A stretch of DNA of 64,000 nt from positions 124,001 through 188,000 of the forward strand of contig QLIY01000001.1 in NCBI GenBank assembly GCA_003260075.1, read 5' to 3'. The notes under the pieces are model-generated. The model did not search any database. It was not told the DNA's origin and was given only the letters and a program-made list of their open reading frames with translations. The first letter of the stretch is position 1. Each line of letters starts with the position of its first letter. Below, piece by piece: positions 23,837-35,400 of the stretch. The stretch comes from Phallusia mammillata (taxonomy: Eukaryota; Chordata; Ascidiacea; Phlebobranchia; Ascidiidae). The position numbers and the translations under genes were made by a program.

Positions 23837-26800
23837 ATGCTGCGGGTGCTCATACTGGTCTGTGTTCTCTCATTGGATGTCAGTCTCGTAAATTCATTTA
23901 ACCTAGCAATTAATACGTCGTATTTACACACTGTGCCATCAGAGGAATCGTTCTATGGTATGTCAGTTCTTATAAACAGGTTCAGTAGAGATGGATACAG
24001 TTTTACAAGGCAAGTAGAATTGACTTTTTATCTTTTGCAAAAAGTTATTTGGTAAAGTTTTAGGTTGTTTGCTGGCGCACCTTACCAAGGTAGTTCACAC
24101 AACGATACAGGATCTGTACAAACATGCGGTAAGTCTACTAAACATAGATACGTGTGAAAATATTATTTCTAACTTTGCAAGTATATGATGGCCCCCAAGC
24201 ATGGTTCTTTTTATAAACCACAGTATTAATAATAGTTTTACAAATGTCTATGTAGTAGGGCACATGCAAAATTATAGTAACAAACTTAATTGTATAATCT
24301 AACAAAGTTTTGCTTTTGTTATGGACATTTATATAAATAATATATTTTCAAAATATCACCAACTGAAATTGTAGCAAGTTTATAAATTTGTATCTAAACT
24401 TACACACATTTTCACTAGACACGTTCGACTTTCAACTGCCTCCGACCAACTCATCAACAGACGTGACTTGCATCAGTGATAACAACTTGCAACCGTTTGA
24501 AACTAACGCAGATAAGAAAGGCCGTTCCAGTTACGGAATGACAATGGCGCAAAACCATGAGGAACCAGAGTACACAGTGGTATGTGAAATCTATTATTTC
24601 TGCAAGCTAGGTTAATATCTGTTTTTAATAAGTAACTTACGTACGCTATACAAGCTATCGAACCAGCGAGAAAGCAAGAAATGTTTTAAACCCGTTTCAA
24701 GATAGGAGAGAGTTCAATTATTGTGAAATAAACAAAACTCGAGTCCTAGTAGGCAATTTAACCCAAACAAATTACCCCCTCCCCTACAATATTTTTTTAA
24801 TATCGACCACATGTAACGCGTTAGGTGCTAGAGAGCTGTTTATAAGATGCTGCAGCATGATTCTAAATTCTAGGTAACAGTAACTTTACACAAACTAGTA
24901 TTAACTAGCTGATCGGCAGTGTCAAAAGATATTGTTAATTTTGTGACTTTCCTCATTACTGTGTCAGGTTATTGTTTTTGAAACAGTAGTGGTCAACTCC
25001 CATATGTTCAACTCAACTCAAATATGTTCTCCGTAGATCTGCTCGCCCCTCCTGCAGCGTAAATGTCACTCAGTGTTCAGAGCTGAGGGAGGTTGTGGGA
25101 TTTACCACAGCACAAACTTAACGTTGAAGGCCAGAAGGGAACCGTGCCGTAAACGTAAGTGGATTCAAGTAATGTTTGCTTTTAAACAACATCTAAGGAA
25201 GTTGAGTTGTGAATGGAACCACATTTTGAATCTTGTTTACAAAATTTAAGATAGATTATTTCAACCAGAGTATTTAAAACTGATAAAGCTACAAACAAGT
25301 TTAACCTACAAAGTTACGATACACAAAAAAACGCCCAGAGAACCACAGTAAAAATGTAACATTTAACATTTGGCCGCCTAAAGTAAAAATAGTAAACAAA
25401 AGTATACATCTGATTTCTTTCTTATCTATTCTAAGTTAGTTTACTTTTCAACAAAACTAGTGTCAGATTTTGTATCAGTAGTTAGACTAGATTAGACTAG
25501 CAGTGAGTTAGACTAACAAAAGCGCTGTTTCGAGATAAAGCCATGTCTTGTGAGCATTTTCGTGCGATGAGCCTTTAAAACTACGGTGGGATTTGAACCC
25601 ACGAGTTGTGTACTTGAATTTGAAGTTCCACAAACTTTACAACTTCCCCCCAACAGCTTGCGAGTACAACACAATCGACCTGATGTTCGTGTTGGATGGA
25701 TCGTTTTCGGTGAAATATGACAATTTTGAGAAAGTGAAGAAGTGGGTGAAGCAAGTGACAAGCGCCTTTGACATTTCTGATCCCGTGCAAGTTGGAGTTG
25801 TGAGTACAATGTGACGAGTTTAAAATATTGTACATACTTTACTCAAGTTGATATGACATTGGCTCAATAGAATGCGTTAGACCAGTGGTTTCCAAACTTT
25901 ATTAACGAATTCCTTCCTTAACAATTTAAAACATCTTTATACCACCCTAATAGATTACATATAGTAGATGCTAAATCGATACAAACATCTTTTAAATCGG
26001 GTCTTTTATCAACTTCACAGGTTATACTCCCAAGGTTAAAATAACTACTAGCAAACCACACGTAAAAATTAAAGTAAATTCCTCTCTTCAAGTTTTAAAA
26101 TTCTCCTTTGCGTGGAATTCCTCTCCGTCTGTGGACCACTGCATTATACAGAAGACTAATTCATATAAATGAAAGCAATTAACGTAAACTCAACTTTGAT
26201 GCGGCTTTTTTATTTTGGATTAGAGCGTGTTTGAAGTTCTTGTAGTTCACTGCTAATCGAGCATTTTTGAAGTTAAAATAAACGTATTTCGCCGCGTTTA
26301 GGTTCAATATTCAACGTACTACCACAACCAAGTTGAACAACCTAGAATGAAAACCGAAGTAGGTCTCGGGGAGTTTCGAAACAAAACTGCGTTCGATGCT
26401 GCTGTTGACAAAATTGTGGTAAGTACGACAACAGAGACTTCTATGTATAGTTTGCATTCTTCTCTTGATTTCCGTTTAATTGCTTAAATATAACATTTCC
26501 AAACATGTAAGCAAGCAATATAGGCTCTAGTGGTTTAAGGGTATCATACTACTCTCGTTTTTTATTCATATACGTTGCTGTCTTGCTATGTGTGTTTTTT
26601 CTCTTATCCTATTAGGGCTTGAAATTAATTAACAAACACCATTGTAGCTATATAGACAGGCTTAAGACAGTTAAAAAGTTTGAAACAACGGACAAAATGT
26701 ATACCAACAGTAATCAAGACAGGAGTTTCTAAACAACATGGAGTTGTCGGTATTTGTGCTGTGTATTGAGAATATTTTCTTGTTGCAGTACCCCCCCCCC

Positions 26801-28154
26801 CAAAATGTATACCAACAGTAATCAAGACAGGAGTTTCTAAACAACATGGTGTTGTCGGTATTTGTGCTGTGTATTGAGAGCATTTTCTTGTTGCAGTATC
26901 AGCGCTACAGCACTTTCACAGCTCACGCTATCTATAAAACTGTTGATGATGATTTCAATGGACCAACAAGCCGGTATCCGGATGTTAGAAGGGTGATGGT
27001 GTTATTGACTGATGGTCAATCCACAGACACTGAGTATGGAAACGAAGCTGGTCTAAACTTAAGTAGTTTTGTAAAATTCGAAAATTCGGCCAAGATAGAC
27101 GTAAAAAGCGATATGCTTATTATTTAAATGTTTCGGCAAATTCCCATGCCAACATCAGTAAAGGGCCACATTAGTTACACATGTTTATATCCACTTGAGT
27201 CACGTAAAAGATTGTTTAAAGGTGCGGAACAAGCGAATTTGTTTTGGTCTTGAAGTTGTACATCGCATTGATAACTGAGAACTCACGCCTCTTGCAGCGT
27301 AAGAAGTCTCTTTTGTTACTCGTCAACAATCTGACAAAAATATCAATACAACCTCAAAAATGTCAGCTGACAACAAACAACAGTTGAACAAAGGATTGTC
27401 AACTGTAACGAATCTATTGCAGAGATCTCCCAGCAGCAACTCGATACGCGAAACAAGCTGGAGTTGAATCATTTGCAGTTGGTGTCGGAAACAGTTATGT
27501 TCTTGGAGAGCTAGAGTTGATTGCTGGATCAACGAAGAGGGTTTTTACTGTGACCGACTTCGATGATCTTTTCAGCATTGTTCAACAACTGCAGTTTGAC
27601 ATACAAGTGTTGGAAGGTAAGGAACTCACTGTTAATTACTCCATCAGTTTATTGCCTTACTCGCCAAAAAACATAGTTATGTTGGTTTATCCATTTGAAG
27701 ATTAAACACAATATTTGATATGTTTGCGCTGTGGTATTGGCTTATTTAGGTCAAGTGATTGCTTTCAAACCTTTCCCGTGAAGTCTTTTATCAATTGTTG
27801 TAAATATATATATCGGTAAACGAGAAGCAAGTCTTAATTGACCAGGTTTAAGGTTTATTGGAAAGTAAAGTTATAATTCTACTACCTTTGAATAGTTCAA
27901 ATTTCTGACGTGCTTGGCTATATGATGCGGCTTTAGTGCTAAAGCATGAGATTTGCATCCACGAAGTTCTTCAGAAACTTTAATTTGTCTTCACTGTTTC
28001 TGAAATTGCCTTATTTCGGCCGCCTTTAAAGCCACACACACCAGCTGAAGACACAATGACATTAACACTGACATTTATTTAAGGTGAACCAGGAAGCGTT
28101 CTACACAATCGTCTGACGCAATGTCAGGCTGGGGTTTCGGTCTGTACAGGGAAG
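23837..28154 (+). CDS. Unit 4: integrin alpha N-terminal + I-domain cassette
   Basis: Exons: 23837-24009, 24064-24128, 24419-24579, 25037-25154, 25657-25799, 26302-26418, 26897-27033, 27423-27616, 28084-28154; all phases agree. The signal peptide (VLILVCVLSLDVSLV) is followed by SFNLAIN. Blade 1 has LFAGAP; blade 2 has SSYGMTM and a Cys exon (ICSPLLQRKC...GGCGIY...EPCRK). The I domain has MIDAS DGSFS, Thr loop YSTFTAHAI and LLTDG, and ends QVLEG with the conserved Glu. The final exon (NRLTQCQAGVSVCTGK) ends in phase 0 at GTGGGT. Intron 1 is only 54 nt and needs a GC donor (GCAAGT at 24010). The exon 6-7 intron contains a copy pair that reaches into exon 7. No integrin body follows; unit 5 begins about 1.4 kb downstream. 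Closest in exon plan and sequence to unit 5. Confidence 0.88.
25580..25612 (-). repeat. tRNA T-arm-like fragment (possible SINE)
   Basis: On the minus strand GTGGGTTCAAATCCCAC forms a perfect T-arm-like stem-loop with a B box, just before unit 4 exon 5. No complete cloverleaf is visible. Confidence 0.35.
25883..26141. mobile_element. Diverged hAT-like MITE
   Basis: It starts CAGTGGTTTCCAAACTT and ends GTGGACCACTG. The flanking octamers CGTTAGAC and CATTATAC agree at 6 of 8 positions, as for a decayed target duplication. It lies in the intron between the first two I-domain exons of unit 4. Confidence 0.6.
26694..26898. repeat. Tandem copy pair with 11-C spacer (26791-26801) at unit 4 exon 7
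   Basis: CAAAATGTATACCAACAGTA opens both copies. The first copy ends TTGTTGCAGTA, that is the acceptor plus the first two bases of exon 7, and is cut by the C run; the second copy continues into the exon. Best explained as two unmerged haplotype ends. Confidence 0.82.
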
Positions 28155-29537
28155 GTGGGTTGATATGATATATTCAAATCGAGTTGTTTGCAAATATCTC
28201 GCAAATCAGTTTTCGGATCTTGAAACAGATACTTCAAGTCGTAGTACACCAGGCCTTTTTAAGGTGTGATACCGAATCAAGATACTTCAAGCGTTTTAAC
28301 GTTATCCTAGTGTCTTGTAATAAGTATGCTATCTCTCGAGCAATAAGTATTGTGCATTTGACTGTGTTGTGCTATGCGAGCGGTGTTAACTTATTGTAAG
28401 GCAGTGAGTTGGGTGGTTTTACCAATTCCTTGCAGTTTAACCAAAACCACCTTTCCTACGCACTGTGGTGATTTTTGCGGATTGGATTTGCTGTGTGAAG
28501 TCAGATTGACTGTTTGACTCGTGTTAAGGGGACAATAGGAAGTAATTCCACAAATCAATTCGACTTTTTCGCGCCCAGTCGGTGATTGACTCGTAAGGTT
28601 GTGGGAGGACAATATGATGTTTTTGTGCTGCGAAAAACATGAAAGTTTGTTAGGAGCAATATTTGCAAGGTGTTGCAAGACCAAATTTACAGCTGTAGCA
28701 AAAAAGATAACGGTGAAATGTTTTTGTAATCTGGCTTTGTGTAGACAACTGAAGCAATTTTTAAATACATTGCATCGGTAGGCTGAATCTGATTGTCAAC
28801 TATTTGTATCTGATTTTGGAAAACCAGAAAGTTTTCAGTGTCCAGTTATTTCTTAAACCCAAAGCATACAAAGCGAACGCCACGGAGAGTCGGGAGCAGT
28901 TCTTGATCCGATGTTTTTCAGGAAGTAAGAAGTCTTTGTAGATAGATAGTTTTAACCTAAACCAGCATTCAGGGATATGTTGCCACTTTTCCAACTTGGA
29001 CTTCTGTGCAGTCATAAAAAAACTACACGACTTGAAACTTGGAAGCTGGGAGATTTGTTACATGTAGGACGGTCACAGAAGTACCTAATACAGTGTACAG
29101 TTTAAACAAGACTATTTCACCATTGAAAGCAATTTATACAAGCAGAGGAAGCGCGTATCCCAACCAAACGTCAATGCATTTATGATATCAATGAAACTTC
29201 CTTTCGATTGATGCTGCCCTGCACGGTCTTCTGACATTAAGAGATAGTGTAAGGAGCAGAGACAGCTTTAATGCTAATCACATCAGGAAAAGTTAACTTA
29301 AAATACAAGTCAATGATTTGAGACAGAAAAGGTATTGTTTTCTTAAAGACCATCTTGATTCTTTTGAAGAGTTTAACTTAAAATTCTGACTATTTTATCA
29401 CTAAACCGTTTTCAAAGATGTTGCATTAAGAGTCACTGCACTTATTTCTAGGTATTTTTTCATGCTGACAGTACTTGATCGAGAAAAAGGCTACAGAATA
29501 AAACAAGGGTTTATTGTTTCCCGTGTACTGCAGAAAT
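28155..29537. other. Spacer between units 4 and 5
   Basis: No exon, RNA gene or clear repeat could be supported. It should contain the 5' flank of unit 5. An in-frame ATG at 29514 lies eight codons upstream of the chosen start. Confidence 0.5.
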
Positions 29538-32426
29538 ATGTCAATCACAGTTTGGTTACGGGTGCCAGTTGTGTTTTATGTTTGCGTGGGAGCAAGTTTA
29601 GCTTTCAACCTTGCCGAAAAGGAGAAAGCAGAGAAATATGTTGTTCGATCAATTGAACCAAGCTCATACGGGGATCTCGCCTTTGAAGGAAGTTCGTTTT
29701 TCGGTTATGATTTACAATTGAAGATACTCCAGAATCCCGAAAAAAGAGGGAAAATAAGGTACGTAAATTTCTTTATTTTTTTACAATTTTGCAAACGTAA
29801 CTTTCGTAAATTTTTTAGCAAACAAGAAATCAATCATACTTTTGGAGACAAAAAAATTGTTTTCAAAACATGATTGTCAAGTACATATGACATATGACGT
29901 CGAAAAGCTAAACCTAGGTATACTTTGCAAGAAGCCTTTAACAAAGTTATCTTTGACAGTTTTCTGAATCAATGTTTCTAAATTTTGCGCGTTTATAAAT
30001 TTATGTGCACATTTTTTTATTTTCGACATAAAATGCAGAATATCAGCCGGTGCTCCAACGCAGCGAGTGACAGCGTTGCCCCCCCCCCATACTTTGCAAG
30101 AAGCCTTTAACAAAGTTATCTTTGACAGTTTTCTGAGTCAATGTTTCTAAATTTTGCGCATTTATAAATTTATGTGCACATTTTTTTATTTTCGACATGA
30201 AATGCAGAATATCAGCCGGTGCTCCAACGCAGCGAGTGACAGCGTTACGGGATACAACCACGGAAGGCGAGGGAGTAAGCAAAGAGCCGAACCCGGTGTT
30301 ACGAGCTGCTGTAAAAACTACAACGGCAATGGGCTCACTTTATTTGTGCGGTGAGAATTTATGTTGTTGATCAATATTGACAACTTGTAAGTAACTAAAG
30401 TCAAAAATACAGTACGATTCATAATATTTATTGAACAACGTATTCCAAATACCACTGAATGCGTATAAATGTGTAATTACCTCGAAATCGCATGTCACTG
30501 ACGAATAACTCTTGCAGTCGTTGTAGGCAATAAGTTCAAGCTGTTTCTTGAAAATTTAAGAGGTACGAGAAACAAAAGCTGTGTTGGCTCTCCAATAATT
30601 ATTTTAATTGTTATGATAATCCTAAAAAGTGATAATAATGTTTTGAATAATGCAATACCTATGTTTTATCACAGCAAGCATGGACACTTCAGGGCTGCTG
30701 CCAGTATGAATGAATTCAGTTTACCTATGTTTAATATGTTTTAAGAAACAATTTTCCTTCTAGCAATTATACCCTTTTGCTTTTCCGCTACTCAACTTCT
30801 TAGATCTAAATTTCGTAATGTTTAGAAACCACGAGCGACTTTGTGAGCAACACAACTGGGGAGCAGACTTACAACTGCAGCACTAAAGCTGATGTCGACC
30901 GAGATTTGAACGGATTTGAAATCAGCGACAGAGACGCACTTGGTATATCTTTGTCTGGTTTAAACGCGGCCAGTGGAGCAACGGACAACGAACAGCTTCT
31001 GGTAGGCATGACAACACATTGCCATTGCTTGGTAACTTTAAGAAAGCGCGATTTAAAGCAAACGCAAAGTGGTAAATCGGGCCGGGCTTTTAGGTTCGGG
31101 TTCAGGGTTAATTTCAAACTAAACGAACTTCGTTCGGGCCTGGCTTTACACTCGTCCTCATTTGCGCCACAATTTCGCCAACTTTTGGGACTAATACAGT
31201 CCTTGGTTTTAAAAAACAGAATTGTACCGGTTTTCGGGCTTATACTCCAATCACGCTTACCACCTAGAGTTAACCGGAGGTTATTTTACATCCAATGGGC
31301 AAATAGGACGTTCTTAGTGGGTAAAAGTGTAAAGAAATGAAGAAGTAAACGGTATAGTGTATTGCACAAACTTAATTTTATCTTTTTCACTTGGTTAATA
31401 GGGAAATAAAAGGTTGAGAGCCTCTGGGTCTAAAAGGTCAAATTGGTTGGTTGAGAACTTGTGCCTCTTGAACAGCTGTCGTAAAAGTGAGCAGGATGAA
31501 CATGACACTGTTGACTTATATCTGAACTTATCACATTTTGTTTAACCCAAGTGACAGGCTTACAGCGTCAAGTCGGCAAAAAAACTTTTAAATATCAGTA
31601 ATAATATTATGGGTATTCCTTTTCTTTTAACCTTTCGGACATACAACAAAAAATGCAGCCAAAAAACTTGAGTTTTTTTTAGACCTGCGCCCACCTCAGA
31701 CTTCACGATTGTGGTTCAAACTACAAAGCAGAGGGAGCTTGTTACTTTTCTGAAAAAGTTCCGGGGCGCGGTGACGGACGACTGGTCACTAAGTGGCAGA
31801 AGAGAGTTCCTTGTCGTGCAAGTAAGCCAACATAGCTGTACACCACAAGCCGCAACAATTCGGCATTGTTATGTCACTTTACCCATCATTGTAAGGTTAT
31901 TGACAACATTATGATGCTTTATGACGTTTCAGGTTGTTTCGAAAAACCTATTGACCTCATGTTTGTGTTGGACGGATCACATTCGGTCACAAACGCGAGT
32001 TTTGAAAAAGTAAAGAAATGGGTAAAGGATGTCACTGATGGATTCGAAATCGCCTCTGACACTCAAGTGGGAGTGGTAAGTTGGAAAGGGATTTGTCGTT
32101 TGCTTTATGTAGTTATATTTTTTGCAATTTGGTGCTTATACCCGTAATTATACAATACTTGTTCAAACAATGCTAGTCCATTAACATGGTTGGGGCATTT
32201 TGAGGTTGTTGATTGGGCAATGTGTAACTGTAAAATGTTTGAGTAAAAGAATGGTTAGTCTTTTGATAGAATTTTCATTTTCATTTCTCTTGATCTCTTG
32301 CCTATAATCACCAGAATAAAGGTCAAAACAACGCCACTACTCAGAATGTTGTTCACATCAGTGACCCTAAATGTATTCAGGTGGCTTGTGTGGATACCCG
32401 ACAAATGAAAATCTGTGTTGCACATA

Positions 32427-32474
<48 letters not shown>

Positions 32475-35400
32475 CTAGTGTGTGGCCACAGCGTGCTCAT
32501 CTAATGTCACCGTTCCTCAATGCTTTCAGGGGCCTTTTTTGATTAATCAGACAATCTTGCCATCGGCACAAACACGCCCCAACACAGTGCGTACAGAAAC
32601 ATGATGTTTTGGTATACTTTGCTTTTGCAGGTTCAATATTCATACTGGTATCCAAACAGGGTTGTTCAGAAATACATAAAGACGGAAATACCACTTGGAA
32701 ATTTCGCCGACAAGAAAGACTTTGACAAAAAGGTTGATCAAATTGAGGTAAATCCTTAATAAGATTGATTTTCACTTCCTTGATAGTTTTATGCACAGCA
32801 ATGGCACAACTGCATCTGATGCTTTTTCTACAGTACCACGGTTTTTCAACTTATACGGCCCACGCCATAAACAAAACAGTGAAGGAAGACTTCAAAGGGC
32901 CGACCAGTCGATATCCCACGGCAAGAAGAGTGATGATTTTACTCACTGATGGACATGCTGACGATTCAACGTGCGTACTTATCCACATTACATAGCCGCC
33001 ATATTGCTAAAACGGGACTTGAAAGTAGCTTGGTCAAAAACAAAACTGTCAGAGAGTTGGTATTTGATGAATTCATTTTTTGCAGATGTTGCTATTTCCT
33101 GAAACTTTTTGAGAATGTATTGATCGTTAGACGCTTTACTATACGAGCTCTAAGCGGAGCATTTCAAAATAAAAAGCATAAGATTACTTTGATGTATGTA
33201 GTAAGTCTTTATTCACAAACGTAACTGCCAATGTACTGGTGTATATAGAATGCATCATGCATACGTTTCAACAGTCACTGTTGTCATCATCAGTGCGGGT
33301 GTAAAGTGACGTCTTTGGCAGTTATGTTTATGATTAAATTACTCTTCAAGTCCGTGTATAGTCCTAGTAAGTCTTTGCTTTTAAATATTGACGTTACAAA
33401 AAGTTGTCACAAATACTCAGATTCACAACAGAATGGAAATTTGTGATTCTTTACCTAAATTTACTCGTTTACATTTACAGACAACTCCCAGGCGCGACGA
33501 GCTATGCTAAACAAGAGGGAGTTGAGACTTTTGCAGTGGGCGTTGCAAATTATGTGATTGAGCAACTTGTCCTTATAGCTGGCAACAACAAGGACAAAGT
33601 GATCACCGTGGACAACTTTGACGATTTGGCCACAATTGTGTCTCAAGTGCAAAGAGGAGTTCAACAACTAGAAGGTGACTCGTATGACCTTCACATTGAC
33701 CTTTACCTCCACGTTAAAAACGAAAAACGCTTAAATTAGATGTAGTAAGTTTTTTGCGATTATTAAAATCTCCTTGCAAGTAAAACAACCGCGATGATTC
33801 AGGGTCAGTAAACCCCCCCCCCCCACGTTAAAAACGAAAAACGCTTAAATTAGATGTAGTAAGTTTTTTGCTATTATTAAAATCTCCTTGCAAGTAAAAC
33901 AATGATTCAGGGTCAGTAAATACAGCAACAGATTTAGTGTTTTTTCACACTAAATTTTCTTAAATTAGATGTATGTTTTGCATAAACAGGTTAATACGAC
34001 AAACAGAACTGCCTGTGAAAGCATGTGTATAGTGGAACTTAATACAATGCCCGTTTACAATCGCTAATGTGTGTACACACACGTTCTCTGGCAGTTTTGT
34101 GGGTTAAACTACTTTGCACGCCCGTCCGTGTCTTGCTTTTCTTGTGATTTGGGCGCTGTGACTGCTAAGATTGCACCAACGAACTTAACGCAATGAACTT
34201 TAGCGGTTTTGTTTTTGGCCAAGCTACTTTACACGTCCGTGTCTGGTTATTCTTGTGACTTGTGACTGTTAACATCGCACCAATGAACCTAAAGTCACAA
34301 ATTAAGCCTGAAACTGTTTTAGGAGGGACATCGGAACCTGGAGTGACTAATGAACTGATGCAATGTCAAGCGGGAATCTCGTCAACTGTTGATAGGGTAA
34401 GAATAACTAAGCCGGTTCTCTTGACTTCCGCCAGTAACACGGTATTTTGCAATGCTTAAGTGAAATAGGCTTGTAGAATTTTGTCTGAGGTTTTGCTCAT
34501 TGCAAAGTTTTTGGACGCCAACATGTAGAATGAACATACGCTACCACAAAAACGCTTTTTCTTTTCCAATATTGTTGTGTTTTATCCAACAAACTGATGG
34601 AAATGTTGGCGCTTTGACAACATCGTAAAGTCATTTATCAAACTCCATGCTATCAGTGACTGATTTAACGGGAAACATCTTCGTGATGGGACGCACGATG
34701 CCCTTACATGAAACCAGCTACCGAGAAATGATTTCTTCTGACGCACACGGATTTAAGCCAACTAAATCTGCTACTGAACATGGCTTAATGCTCGTTACAA
34801 GTTGTTAATCTTGTTACAAACGACGCAATTTGTAAAACAGCACCTCTAGTGTCCCCTGTGGATTGTTAGAGAAAAATATCAAGTACAATACGATTAAGGA
34901 CATAGGTTTGAAACCTTTTTCTGACGTCCCCCTTTGCTGATTTCCATTGTAAAAAAATATTCCAAGTTTCTTTAACCTCGCAATTTTCAACACCTAACAC
35001 GATTTTGCATGTCAAATTGCTCCCCTCAAAACCTCTGCTTCAGGAGAAGTATAAAAGAGACAAACTTTCTAATGATTTAATGTTTGTATGCCTAGTTTTG
35101 ACCTAAAAGTAACCACGTATTGCAATATCAAATATGACTTCTCACGTGAATACGCATCATATGTCATGGGTTGATAGCCTGGGTCACCATAATTGTAACA
35201 ACATCAACAAAGCCCTGGTATTGGACGGGGTTTAATAGCTTTATTGACCGTCATCATCAGTCTTGCTTCATGATTCGTTTGCGCCACTAACAATGATTTA
35301 AGCCCCGACGCAACCGTCAGACAGAACAAGACAGCGCTTATGCATTGTGACGTAACAGCAGGCATGGCGCGTGAGCTTGCCACACGTCATTTCCGGTTTC

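Larger units (their letters stand above)
29538..34396 (+). other. Unit 5 N-terminal + I-domain module (exons 1-9)
   Basis: This is the part matched exon for exon by units 3 and 4: signal peptide, FG-GAP blade 1 (SSFFGYDL, ISAGAP), blade 2 with the Cys exon (TCAHLRLHDC...ACYFS...VPCRA), four I-domain exons and the post-I exon (NELMQCQAGISSTVDR). It ends in phase 0 at donor GTAAGA, followed by a 3.2-kb intron, the longest in the gene. Confidence 0.85.

Noticed and set aside
25580-25612. Functional tRNA gene
   Set aside because: Only a T-arm is convincing; acceptor, D and anticodon arms do not form.
30843-31340. 165-codon plus-strand frame in unit 5
   Set aside because: The first third is exon 3; the rest is read-through into the intron past a good donor at 31002 and contains a dispersed GGGC repeat.
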